Assembly: GCA_036389795.1 (NCBI GenBank)
Contig: DASVWD010000065.1
Location: 1 to 45,078 of the forward strand
Reading direction: 5' to 3'
Origin: Longimicrobium sp.
Lineage (GTDB): Bacteria > Gemmatimonadota > Gemmatimonadetes > Longimicrobiales > Longimicrobiaceae
Length of the DNA stretch: 45,078 nt
Position numbers and translations under genes: made by a program. The notes beneath the pieces were generated by a model. The model did not search any database. It worked only from the letters and a program-made list of their open reading frames with translations, and was not told the origin of the DNA. Every line of letters begins with the position of its first letter. Within the stretch, counting starts at the first letter, position 1. This document shows, one piece after another, positions 17,577 through 25,034 of this stretch.

Positions 17577-17834
17577 TCAGCCGCCCCCGGAGCGGTTCTT
17601 GTCGATGATCGCGGCGGCGATCACCAGGAAGGCGAGCAGGCGCAGCGCGTACAGCGCCACCGCGTCGGTCGACTCGCTCAGCCAGGCGAGCGCCACGCGC
17701 TGCACCGCCAGCAGCGCGAACGCCAGGGCGAAGAGCAGGAAGAGCCGGTCGCGGACGTCGCGCCAGAACTTCAGGAAGTAGAGCGCGGCGACGAAGTACC
17801 CCATCGCCAGTGCGCCGGCCACGAAGCCCGTCAT
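17577..17834 (-). CDS. Small membrane protein, DUF5985-like (85 aa)
   Basis: Three hydrophobic segments are visible: FVAGALAMGYFVAALYFL, LFLLFALAFALLAVQRVALA and LYALRLLAFLVIAAAII, ending in DKNRSGGG. Between the first two lies FWRDVRDRLF, which together with the C-terminal DKNR is what I recall of the DUF5985 family. Function is unknown. Its ATG overlaps the stop of the preceding gene (ATGA), so it is co-translated as the last gene of a three-gene operon. Confidence 0.85.
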   Translation of the reverse strand: MTGFVAGALAMGYFVAALYFLKFWRDVRDRLFLLFALAFALLAVQRVALAWLSESTDAVALYALRLLAFLVIAAAIIDKNRSGGG

Positions 17835-18088
17835 CGCGAGTCCCACACCAGGCCGTAGACCAGCAGCAGCACGCCCGCCAGCGCGGGGAGCGCGCGCCAC
17901 GCCGAGAGGTCGACCGCGGGCACCATGCGCACGTCCACGAAGAGGAGCACGTTGTTGAGCGCGAGCCCCGCGAAGCAGAGCGAGGCCCAGAGCAGCAGCC
18001 GCGCCCGGCTCCGCAGGTAGCCGCGGACCAGGAGCGCGAAGCAGAGGAGGCTGGTGAGCGCGCAGAGCGCGTAGACGAGCGTGGCCAT
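17831..18088 (-). CDS. Small membrane protein, partner of the DUF5985-like protein (85 aa)
   Basis: Three hydrophobic stretches: VYALCALTSLLCFALLVRGY, LLLWASLCFAGLALNNVLLFV and ALPALAGVLLLVYGLVW. It has the same length (85 aa) and helix layout as the gene that follows, so the two may be distant paralogues or form a heteromeric membrane unit; I believe such pairs also appear under DUF5985, but that is recall. The gene starts directly after the stop of the upstream wHTH gene and ends in an ATGA overlap with the next. Confidence 0.83.
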   Translation of the reverse strand: MATLVYALCALTSLLCFALLVRGYLRSRARLLLWASLCFAGLALNNVLLFVDVRMVPAVDLSAWRALPALAGVLLLVYGLVWDSR

Positions 18089-18481
18089 TCACTCTCCCGG
18101 GCGCCGGAACCGGAACGCGTCGGCCAGGCTGCGCACCGGGTCCTTCGGCTTGTCGAAGATGAGGCGCACCACCCCGACGCGGTCGGCGCGGTACGCCGCC
18201 GCCAGGGCGTCCACGCGACGGGCCAGCTCGGGCGAGCCCGGCCGGTAGCGGTAGCGCGGGTCCGCCGCGCCGTCGCTCGCGGCCAGCCCCGCGGAGCTCA
18301 GCTCGTCGAGCCGGAGGAGGGCGGCGGCCGGGACGGTGTACACCTGCTGGCTGACCTCGGCGGCGGTGAAGTCGCGGCCGGGCTCGCGGTGCAGGAGGAG
18401 CAGCACTTCGAGCAGCTCGGCCGAGTCGATGTGTTCGGAGATGAAGCTCCGGGCTTCCTTGAAGTCGGCGTCGTTCGCCAC
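18089..18481 (-). CDS. Winged-helix-like protein (130 aa)
   Basis: Residues about 20-75 (AELLEVLLLLHREPGRDFTAAEVSQQVY ... LLRLDELSSAGLAA) fit a small winged helix-turn-helix: three helices, then a RYRYRPGSPEL wing. The C-terminal part (RADRVGVVRLIFDKPKDPVRSLADAF) is a helix plus an amphipathic tail that could contact the membrane proteins encoded next. It is the first gene of a gapless operon with two tiny membrane proteins, which suggests a membrane-linked regulator. DNA binding is inferred from fold-like pattern only. Confidence 0.82.
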   Translation of the reverse strand: MANDADFKEARSFISEHIDSAELLEVLLLLHREPGRDFTAAEVSQQVYTVPAAALLRLDELSSAGLAASDGAADPRYRYRPGSPELARRVDALAAAYRADRVGVVRLIFDKPKDPVRSLADAFRFRRPGE

Positions 18482-18700
18482 GCTCTTCCGAAAGGTCTGG
18501 ACGCGGAGGATCGGCCGCCGGGAGAATGACCCGGGGGCCGGGTCTTCGCAAGTGCGGCCGTCCGGCCCGCGGCTCCGGCCCCGGCCCGGGGACGGAGCCG
18601 ACCCTGTTCAGCCGCCGCACCCGGCCGTAATCATAAGCGGGGAAGCGGGGGAGGCCGGGGCGTCCTCGCCGCGGGCCGGGACCGATCGCCGGGAGCCGAC
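18482..18700. promoter_or_regulatory. Divergent upstream region of wHTH operon and effector-like locus
   Basis: 219 bases between two divergent starts; very GC-rich with a CCGGCCCCGGCCCGGGG tract near 18575-18592. No clear -35/-10 could be picked. Confidence 0.35.
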
Positions 18701-20287
18701 ATGGCATCGCTGCGCCAGCTGTACGAGGACCTGGACACGCATCGTCTCCTGCAGCGCGGCCACCTGGAGGGGGTCGGCCACAAGCTCCCGCTCGAGTCGG
18801 CGCGGGTGACGCTGCTGCGCAAGCTCGAGCCGACGCAGCCTCCCGAGCCGACGCACCAGGTCAAGCGGGGCCTCTCCGAGGAGCAGACCGAGGGAGGCCG
18901 CAAGCGGCGCAAGCTGACGACCCCGCGCCTCCGGGACGAGGTGCAGCCGCCGCGGGGCGTGGAGAACTCGGGGCTCATCGGGGCGCTGAGCAGCTCCGAC
19001 GGGCGCACGGTGAAGAGGGTCGTGGAGCGGTACCGGATCCCCGACCTCCGGGCCGTGGAAGTGGGGGCGGAAGATCCGGAGACCGGGCTGGCCCTGCACG
19101 CCGTCCTCTGGCGGGCGGGCGGCATCCAGACCCGGGTGGTGGTGAGCGGGTTCGGCGAAGAGCCCGCCGATTTCATCGGCCAGCTGGCGCCGGACGCGGG
19201 CGGGTGGGAGCTGGAGCGGCTCCAGCTGCAGGCGCTGCGCCTGGTGATGGCGACCGTGCCGTGCGAGCTCAGCACCGAGGTCAGCACCATCCCGGTGCAG
19301 CGCGGGATCAGCCTGGTGGCCAGGGCGGCGCTGGGCCCGAACTTCACCCGCATCGTGCGGGACGGCCCGGCGGAGCTGGACCTGTACGGGCTGGTCGACG
19401 TCCTGGACGACGGGCCGCGGCCGCCGCTGCTGCTGCTCACCTATCCCCAGCCCAGCCTGGCGCTGGGCGGCCCCTTCACGCTGGAGCGGGCGTTCGTCAG
19501 GATCTCCGAGGAAGACGCCGGCGCCTCCGGCGGCGCGGAGGAGGAAGACCCGGACCCCGACGAGCGCGACGAGGAGCCGGAGGAGTCCGGCGACCAGGAG
19601 CAGGTGCTGCGCGTGGCGGTCGGCGCCGCCTTCCCGGCGCTGGGACGCGACTGGAACCTCTGGAGCGACCTCCCCGAGGACCACGGCGTCCTGGCCTTCC
19701 GGCTGGCCGTCCCTTCGCAGAACCCCGTGTTCGAGGGGCCGCTGGCGCCGCTCGCCGCCCTGGCCGGGGGGGACGACTTCCTGGGCCTGGTGCCGGAGTG
19801 GCTGGCCGGGGAGGTGAAGCAGTACCGGGTGGACGGGCTCCGGCTCATGTACGACCTGTCGCAGCAGGTGCTGACGAGCGCCGCGCTGGACGTGGCGGTG
19901 CCGCACCCCGTCGCCCTCGACTACCAGCCGGTGCCGGAGCGGCTGGAGCTGACCGGCCTGGTGCTGCGCTGGCTGATCGGGTTTCCCGCCCACGGCCAGG
20001 GGCGCGCCGTGTCGCTGGAGGGCGAGGGGAAGCTGAGCGGGTTCGGCCTGGAGATGGACGCGGAGCTCGCGTTCCACCCCGCGTTCGCGCTGACGGGGAG
20101 CACCCGCGACGCCCCGTCCGAAACGGTCCGCGGACTGGTCGAGGGGCTGGGGCTGGCGCTCGACCCCCGCGGCCGGGAGACGATCGAATCGTACGCGGAG
20201 TGCATCCTCCACCTGGACCACGGCTCCCTGGGCCTGACGCTGGTGGACGCCGAGGGCCGCGCGATGACGTACGGAAGTTCCTGGTAA
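18701..20287 (+). CDS. Unrecognised 528-aa protein, beta-rich with acidic linker
   Basis: I do not recognise this protein. The N-terminal 90 residues are charged and basic (KRGLSEEQTEGGRKRRKL). Two beta-rich regions follow (about residues 95-275 and 310-500), each with alternating hydrophobic strands such as GLALHAVLWRAGGIQTRVVVSGF and LDVAVPHPVALDYQPVPERLELTGLVL. They are separated by a strongly acidic, low-complexity linker at about residues 270-305 (EEEDPDPDERDEEPEESGD). No signal peptide or membrane helix is seen. The ATG at 18701 follows a weak GGGAG. The gene ends 16 bases before the nuclease-fold gene and is surely co-transcribed with it, so the two products probably act together. Confidence 0.85.
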   Translation: MASLRQLYEDLDTHRLLQRGHLEGVGHKLPLESARVTLLRKLEPTQPPEPTHQVKRGLSEEQTEGGRKRRKLTTPRLRDEVQPPRGVENSGLIGALSSSDGRTVKRVVERYRIPDLRAVEVGAEDPETGLALHAVLWRAGGIQTRVVVSGFGEEPADFIGQLAPDAGGWELERLQLQALRLVMATVPCELSTEVSTIPVQRGISLVARAALGPNFTRIVRDGPAELDLYGLVDVLDDGPRPPLLLLTYPQPSLALGGPFTLERAFVRISEEDAGASGGAEEEDPDPDERDEEPEESGDQEQVLRVAVGAAFPALGRDWNLWSDLPEDHGVLAFRLAVPSQNPVFEGPLAPLAALAGGDDFLGLVPEWLAGEVKQYRVDGLRLMYDLSQQVLTSAALDVAVPHPVALDYQPVPERLELTGLVLRWLIGFPAHGQGRAVSLEGEGKLSGFGLEMDAELAFHPAFALTGSTRDAPSETVRGLVEGLGLALDPRGRETIESYAECILHLDHGSLGLTLVDAEGRAMTYGSSW

Positions 20288-20303
20288 ACGGAAGGGAGGC
20301 GAG

Positions 20304-21890
20304 ATGCCGGACATCCGGGTGGTGGCGTGGAACATCAAGTTCTTCACGGGCAGCGTCTACACCACGCACCGCAACATCATCCTGGAGCAGCTGTACGACT
20401 CCGCCAACGCGCGCCTGTGCGACGTGTTCGTGATCGTGGAGCCCAAGGTGGGGACGAAGCCGCAGCGCGTCGGCGAGTTCATCGACAGGGGCGCGGGGGC
20501 GAAGGGCGTGATGGAGCTGTACTACGCCCTGTACGCCAAGGACGCGGCCTGGCGCGTGGTCCCGCCGCGGGCCTCGTGCGCGGGGACCAAGGCCGACTTC
20601 GTGGCGGTGCTCTACCACTCCGGCCTGCTGGCGCTGGAGGGCCCCGAGCACGACCACGCCATCCCGCAGCCCACCGGGGTCAAGGGCGGGGGGGTGCCCG
20701 ACCCGTGGGGCCCCCCCGGCACGACCGCGGGGCAGATCCGCTTCTACCACCGGAACGGGAACGAGGTGGGCTTCCACGGCCGCCGCCCGTACCTGGTCCG
20801 CTTCCGGGACGCCGCGCAGACGGCCGCGACCGCGCGGCGCACCTTCACCCTCACCGTGCACGCGGCGGCGCCGGTGGCGGCGCCCGGCGCGCTGTCCATC
20901 ACCACCCCGCAGGCGCTCCCTCCCGGCGCGCCCGGCGAGTACTACGAGGTGCAGCTCCAGGCGGCGAACGTCACCGGGGCCGCCACCTGGTCGCTCTCCG
21001 GGGGCACCCTCCTTCCCACGGGGCTCGCGCTCAGCGCGGCCGGCGAGCTGTGGGGCGTCCCGGACCAGACCGCCGTGGGGACCACGAGCTTCACCGTGCA
21101 GGTGGCCGACTCCACGGGCACGCAGACGAAGGCCCTGGACCTCGACGTCGACGCCGCCCTGGCCATCGCGACCGCCGCCACGCTCCCGGACGCGGTGGAG
21201 GACGAGGAGTACGAGGTGCGGCTCGGGGCGTGCGGGGGGCATCCGCCGCGCTACTGGAGCGTTGCCACGGGGAGCACGCTGCCGGACGGCCTGGAGCTGG
21301 ACGAGGACGGCCTCCTGCACGGCACCCCCACGGCCGCGGGGAGCCCCACCTTCGACCTGGAGGTGAAAGACTCGGGGCCGGGCTTCTACCTGGTGGGGCT
21401 GCACGCGCCGCCGCAGGGGGGCAAGGGCTACCCCGCCAACGCGAACGTCACCGCCATCCAGGCGATCGCCGACATCCGCGAGCTGACCACCGAGCGCGGG
21501 GCCACGCCCGCCGCGATCTGCGGCGACTACAACGTCTGCCCCCTCGCCTGCTGCTCCGCGACGAACGCGCCCGCGTTCACCACCATGAACACGCGCTTCA
21601 CCCACCAGAACTTCAACGAGAAGACGAGCCTGAAGAACTGGAAGAAGAACGCGGGGCAGGACAACGCGCTCACCGCCGACTACCGCAGCCACTACTTCGA
21701 CCACGTCTACTGCGCCGGGTTCGCCCAGGTCAAGGACGTGAAGGTGCTGAACCTGGTGACGATGCACGCGAAGTGGAACGACTGGAACACCAACGGGACC
21801 GTCAAGTCCTTCAACGCGATCTGGAACGCGGTGGCATGGAAGAAGGGAGTCAGCGACCACCTCCCGGTGGCCTTCACGGTCGTCATCTAG
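20304..21890 (+). CDS. Endonuclease/exonuclease/phosphatase-fold protein interrupted by two putative Ig (He_PIG) modules (528 aa)
   Basis: The EEP fold is recognised from both ends: VVAWNIKFF (Asn10), FVIVEPK (Glu46), then RPYLVRF near 161-167; after an insertion come LVGLHAPP (His367), CGDYN (Asp408, Asn410), FDHVY (Asp466-His467) and VSDHLPV (Ser517-Asp518-His519). These are the metal-binding and catalytic residues of DNase I-like phosphodiesterases, all intact. Residues about 172-358 instead form two Ig-like modules with the He_PIG signature (LLPTGLALSAAGELWGVP; LPDGLELDEDGLLHGTP). So two binding modules sit inside the catalytic fold, in the loop before the His367 strand. No signal peptide. 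Substrate could be DNA, RNA or a phospholipid/inositol phosphate. Start has GGGAGGCGAG upstream. Paired with the 18701 gene. Confidence 0.88.
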   Translation: MPDIRVVAWNIKFFTGSVYTTHRNIILEQLYDSANARLCDVFVIVEPKVGTKPQRVGEFIDRGAGAKGVMELYYALYAKDAAWRVVPPRASCAGTKADFVAVLYHSGLLALEGPEHDHAIPQPTGVKGGGVPDPWGPPGTTAGQIRFYHRNGNEVGFHGRRPYLVRFRDAAQTAATARRTFTLTVHAAAPVAAPGALSITTPQALPPGAPGEYYEVQLQAANVTGAATWSLSGGTLLPTGLALSAAGELWGVPDQTAVGTTSFTVQVADSTGTQTKALDLDVDAALAIATAATLPDAVEDEEYEVRLGACGGHPPRYWSVATGSTLPDGLELDEDGLLHGTPTAAGSPTFDLEVKDSGPGFYLVGLHAPPQGGKGYPANANVTAIQAIADIRELTTERGATPAAICGDYNVCPLACCSATNAPAFTTMNTRFTHQNFNEKTSLKNWKKNAGQDNALTADYRSHYFDHVYCAGFAQVKDVKVLNLVTMHAKWNDWNTNGTVKSFNAIWNAVAWKKGVSDHLPVAFTVVI

Positions 21891-21911
21891 ACCGGGAAGG
21901 TGGTTCCAGGA

Positions 21912-21943
21912 CCGGGGCCGGGACCCGCCCGTCCCGGGCCGCC
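21912..21943. terminator. Possible bidirectional hairpin between convergent genes
   Basis: GGGCCGGGAC and GTCCCGGGCC are nearly complementary around CCGCCC in the 75-base gap between two convergent stops. No T-run. Confidence 0.35.
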
Positions 21944-21965
21944 GCACCGCGGCATCGCCGCCGCG

Positions 21966-22457
21966 CTACTCGGCCTCCCAGGGGACGCGGAAGTAGCGGC
22001 CGTCCCCCTCGTCCGGCTCCTCCCCGGGGTCCTCCTCGCCCGGCGGGGGCTCCTCCAGCGGCACCACCTCGATCGAGTAGCGCGTCTCGTCGTCCGCCGC
22101 TTCGGCGGTGATGCGCAGCGTGGAGGTCGTCGGGTCGATCGCGATTCCCTCGAACACCGCCACCCCGCCCGCGCCGGTGCGGCCCTGGCGCTCCTCGCCG
22201 CCGGGGACCGAGAGGCGGCACTCCGCGTCGGCGATCGGCTCGCCGTCTTCCCCCAGCAGCGTCACCTCCACCCACTTGCGCGGGCACGACACGCTCTCGC
22301 TGGCCACCTCGCGCCGCGGGGCCGTGGCCTGCGCCGCCCGGTCCATCGCGCGCAGGCTCTCTTCCGTGGTGGGCTCGGGCGGCGGCAGGGGAGACGCCGT
22401 CCCGGTCGCCCGCCACGCCGCGTCCGGGGCGGCGGCCCGCGAGCCGGCCTCGCTCAC
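21966..22457 (-). CDS. Beta-sandwich-type small protein, T6SS/eCIS-cargo-associated look (163 aa)
   Basis: An Ala/Pro-rich N-terminal 55 residues leads to a compact beta domain: CPRKWVEVTLLGEDGEPIADAECRLSVPGGEERQGRTGAGGVAVFEGI. The pattern 'W-hydrophobic, D-E-x-G-x-P-I, L-x-x-P-G-G ... G-x-T ... G-x-A-x-F' is a carboxypeptidase-regulatory/transthyretin-like strand layout that I recall attached to cargo and accessory proteins of type VI and contractile injection loci. A Pro/Glu linker and aromatic tail (GRYFRVPW) end it. The GTG start at 22457 overlaps the stop of the preceding gene (GTGA), which supports this start over the longer frame. Function unknown. Confidence 0.78.
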   Translation of the reverse strand: MSEAGSRAAAPDAAWRATGTASPLPPPEPTTEESLRAMDRAAQATAPRREVASESVSCPRKWVEVTLLGEDGEPIADAECRLSVPGGEERQGRTGAGGVAVFEGIAIDPTTSTLRITAEAADDETRYSIEVVPLEEPPPGEEDPGEEPDEGDGRYFRVPWEAE

Positions 22458-22819
22458 GGCGCCCCCAGACGGCGCAGCTCCTCGCAGCCGCGCTCCACCA
22501 GCAGGTCGAGCCGGGTGTCGGGGTCCAGCCGCGTGTCGGACAGGATGCGGGCCGCCCACCACCCGGCGGGGCGCCGGTAGAACTCCTCGCCGAACGCGGC
22601 CACCAGGTTCACGAAGCGCAGGACGTGCACCTCGAAGGTGAGCCCGAAGCGCTCCGCCTCGGCGGCGGCGCGGCGGACCAGGGCGCGCAGCCCGTCGCTC
22701 CCCCGCTCGCGGGCCAGGCGCGGCCAGTGGCGCGCCACCTCGTCCGCCGCCCTGCGCACGAAGGCTTCCGCGGCGTCGGCGGCGAAGGCGGAGAGCTGCT
22801 CGTCCCGGATGGTCAGCAC
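22454..22819 (-). CDS. Small helical protein resembling type VI secretion-associated accessory family (121 aa)
   Basis: All-helical, opening MLTIRDEQLSAFAADAAEAF, then HWPRLARERGSDGLRALV, AERFGLTFEVHVLRFVNL and FGEEFYRRPAGWWAARIL. The order 'I-R-x-E-Q ... W/F-P ... G-x-x-x-L-R-x-L-V-x-x ... A-x-x-F-G-L ... V-x-R-F-V-x-L ... F-G-x-x-F ... P-x-x-W-A-x-x-I-L' matches a small family I recall beside effector and PAAR genes of type VI secretion systems; I cannot confirm this without a search. It is translationally coupled to the 163-aa protein and convergent with the nuclease gene. Confidence 0.78.
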   Translation of the reverse strand: MLTIRDEQLSAFAADAAEAFVRRAADEVARHWPRLARERGSDGLRALVRRAAAEAERFGLTFEVHVLRFVNLVAAFGEEFYRRPAGWWAARILSDTRLDPDTRLDLLVERGCEELRRLGAP

Positions 22820-23037
22820 GCGCGGCAGGGAAAGGGAGGGGGCCGTGATCCTCGCGGCGCCGTCCGGCGCACCATACTAATCGCCGGCCGCGCCTTCGTC
22901 CGCAACCCTCCGCGCCGCACGCGGCCCGGGGGAAAGCACCCGGGAAGAGGGGCCCGGAGCGAGGATCTCCGGGGACCGGCTTTCGTCGTCCGGCGTATGG
23001 GGTTAAGCTAGGGGGAAACCGCGGAAGCCGAGGACCG
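22820..23037. promoter_or_regulatory. Divergent upstream region between accessory pair and moeB
   Basis: 218 bases between divergent starts. A GTATGGGGTTAAGCTAG stretch just before the moeB start is locally AT-richer; no promoter boxes can be assigned with confidence. Confidence 0.3.
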
Positions 23038-24234
23038 ATGGCAGTGGAGACGCTGGAGACGCGGGCGCCGGGCCTCTCGCCGGAGGAGGCCCTGCGCTAC
23101 GCGCGGCACCTGATCCTCCCCGAGGTGGGCCCCGAGGGGCAGCGGCGGCTCAAGGGCGCGCGCGTGCTGGTGGTGGGCGCCGGCGGGCTGGGCTCGCCCG
23201 TGGCCATGTACCTGGCGGCGGCCGGGGTGGGGACGCTGGGGATCGCGGACTTCGACCGGGTGGACGCCACCAACCTGCAGCGCCAGGTGATCCACGGCAC
23301 CTCCGACGTGGGCCGCCCCAAGCTGGACTCCGCGCGCGACCGGGTGGCGGAGATCAACCCCCACGTCACCGTCGAGTCCCACGCGCTCAGGCTCACGTCG
23401 GAGAACGCGCTGGAGATCGTGGGCGCCTACGACGTGGTGATCGACGGGACGGACAACTTCCCCACCCGCTACCTGCTGAGCGACGCCTGCGTGCTGGCGG
23501 GGAAGCCGAACGTCTACGGCTCGATCCTGCGCTGGGAGGGGCAGGCGTCGGTGTTCTGGCCGCCCCGGGGGCCGTGCTACCGCTGCCTCTTCGCCGAGCC
23601 GCCGCCGCCGCACCTGGTGCCCAACTGCGCCGAGGGCGGGGTGCTGGGGGTGCTTCCCGGGATCGTCGGCTGCATCCAGGCCGCCGAGGCCGTCAAGCTG
23701 GTCCTGGGCGCGGGCGAGCCGCTGGTGGGCCGCCTCCTGCTCTTCGACGCCCTGCGGATGCGCTTCCGCGAGATGCGGCTCCGGCGCGACCCGGCGTGCC
23801 CCGCCTGCGGCGAGAGCCCCACGATCCGCGAGCTGATCGACTACGAGCGCTTCTGCGGGGTGGCCCCGGCGGAAGACCAGGGAGAGAGGAAGACGGTGGA
23901 GGGTGACGAGGTGCCGGAGATGACCGCGGCCGAGCTGAAGGAGCGGCTGGACCGCGGCGAGTCCATCGCCATCATCGACGTGCGCGAGCCGTTCGAGTGG
24001 GACATCGCCAACCTGGGCGGGTACGGCGCGCGGCTGATCCCCATGCGCGAGCTCCCGCGGCGCCTGGGCGAGATCGACCCGGGCGAGACGGTGGTGATGC
24101 AGTGCCGCTCGGGCACCCGCAGCGCGCAGACCACCGCCTTCCTGCGGCGGCAGGGGTACCCGCGCGTGTGGAACCTCCAGGGCGGGATCCTGGCCTGGGC
24201 GGACGAGGTCGACCCCTCGCTGCAGAAGTACTGA
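23038..24234 (+). CDS. moeB: MoeB-like adenylyltransferase fused to a rhodanese domain (398 aa)
   Basis: Activates the C-terminal glycine of a sulfur-carrier protein (MoaD- or ThiS-like) by adenylation and passes sulfur to it, for molybdopterin or related thio-cofactor synthesis. The E1-like domain (about residues 1-270) has the nucleotide loop GAGGLGSP, DFDRVDATNLQRQ, IDGTDNFPTRY, the NCAEGGVLGVLPG segment and the zinc ligands CYRC and CPACG. The rhodanese domain (about 295-398) has IIDVREPFEWD and the active-site loop CRSGTRSA with its sulfur-accepting Cys. Fused MoeB-rhodanese proteins (MoeZ/MOCS3 type) are known. No moaD or other cofactor gene is adjacent. Confidence 0.94.
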   Translation: MAVETLETRAPGLSPEEALRYARHLILPEVGPEGQRRLKGARVLVVGAGGLGSPVAMYLAAAGVGTLGIADFDRVDATNLQRQVIHGTSDVGRPKLDSARDRVAEINPHVTVESHALRLTSENALEIVGAYDVVIDGTDNFPTRYLLSDACVLAGKPNVYGSILRWEGQASVFWPPRGPCYRCLFAEPPPPHLVPNCAEGGVLGVLPGIVGCIQAAEAVKLVLGAGEPLVGRLLLFDALRMRFREMRLRRDPACPACGESPTIRELIDYERFCGVAPAEDQGERKTVEGDEVPEMTAAELKERLDRGESIAIIDVREPFEWDIANLGGYGARLIPMRELPRRLGEIDPGETVVMQCRSGTRSAQTTAFLRRQGYPRVWNLQGGILAWADEVDPSLQKY

Positions 24235-24263
24235 CCCGTCTCCTGGGATTCGCCGTGCATCGG

Positions 24264-24372
24264 GAAGCCGTCATTCCGGGCGGAGCCCGATGCGCGGAGG
24301 TCGCGTTCGCCACCGAATCGGGTGTGAAAGCCGGATCGGTGCCGCGGCGCCGCTCGGGATGACATCGGTTCG
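24264..24372. repeat. Palindromic GTCATTCCG...CGGGATGAC element
   Basis: Begins GTCATTCCGGGCGG and ends CCGCTCGGGATGAC, imperfect complements about 100 bases apart; the centre has no reading frame of note. Same family as elements at 37228, 37455 and 41948. Confidence 0.6.
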
Positions 24373-24420
24373 CGAGAGGACCGGATCGCACTCTGGTCCT
24401 GGAATCCGGTATGACCTGCC

Positions 24421-24945
24421 ATGGGCACTGGAGGTATGCCGCACTCCCACGATCCCCCGCCGGTGCGGGAGAGGCCCCGCTCCGACTTCGGCCTCCGCGA
24501 CGCCGCGCCTCCCGCCAGGGCGGAGTCTCCGGCCGGGAGCGCGGCGGCGTCGCGGGCGCTTCCCGGCAGGCGGCCGGCCGGATTCCTGGTGCTGGCGGTC
24601 TTGATGGCCCTGCTCTGCGTGCACCGCGCGCTCGCCCTGGTGGGGAGTCCCGCGCTCACCGGGGCGCACGGGCCCCTGCTGCGCGCGGTGGAGTTCGCCT
24701 CGCTCGTCCTCGGCGTGGCGCTGGTAGTCGGGCTGTGGCGCTGCGAGCGCTGGGTGACGGCGGCCGCGCTGGGCTGGGCCGGGGCCCTCGCCGTGCGCCA
24801 GGCGATCGTGGTCTTCGGCGACACGAACGCGCTCGACGCCGATCCGGGGCTCTGGCTCGAGATCACGGTGGGCGGCGTCGTCCCGGCGGGCGTGCTGCTG
24901 TACGTGCTGCTCCGCGCGCCCCGCTCGCCGCGCGCGGGAAGGTAG
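24421..24945 (+). CDS. Predicted membrane protein, unknown function (174 aa)
   Basis: A Pro/Arg/Ala-rich N-terminal 50 residues is followed by about four hydrophobic helices (GFLVLAVLMALLCVHRALALV, VEFASLVLGVALVVGLW, WVTAAALGWAGALAV, ITVGGVVPAGVLLYVLL). No family is recognised. The start could equally be the ATG at 24436; neither has a well-spaced Shine-Dalgarno sequence. The longer overlapping frame in another register (running into the antiporter) is not coding here, since the hydrophobic pattern is only in this frame. It lies 89 bases before the antiporter gene. Confidence 0.62.
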   Translation: MGTGGMPHSHDPPPVRERPRSDFGLRDAAPPARAESPAGSAAASRALPGRRPAGFLVLAVLMALLCVHRALALVGSPALTGAHGPLLRAVEFASLVLGVALVVGLWRCERWVTAAALGWAGALAVRQAIVVFGDTNALDADPGLWLEITVGGVVPAGVLLYVLLRAPRSPRAGR

Positions 24946-25034
24946 GTCGACCGGTCGGTAGCCGGAGGAGGGCGGCGGCCCTGCTCCCTGACCCGGGATG
25001 GGTGTTTTCGCCCCTGGCCAAGGAACGTAAGCCG

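Noticed and set aside
18608-20347. Long minus-strand frame opposite the 528-aa orphan protein
   Set aside because: Gln/His/Arg-rich shadow; the plus frame has start, spacing to the next gene and varied composition.
24411-25034. Upstream extension of the antiporter frame
   Set aside because: It reads Arg/Gly-rich noise, overlaps a frame with membrane helices, and the antiporter has a good start at 25035 with AAGGAA.
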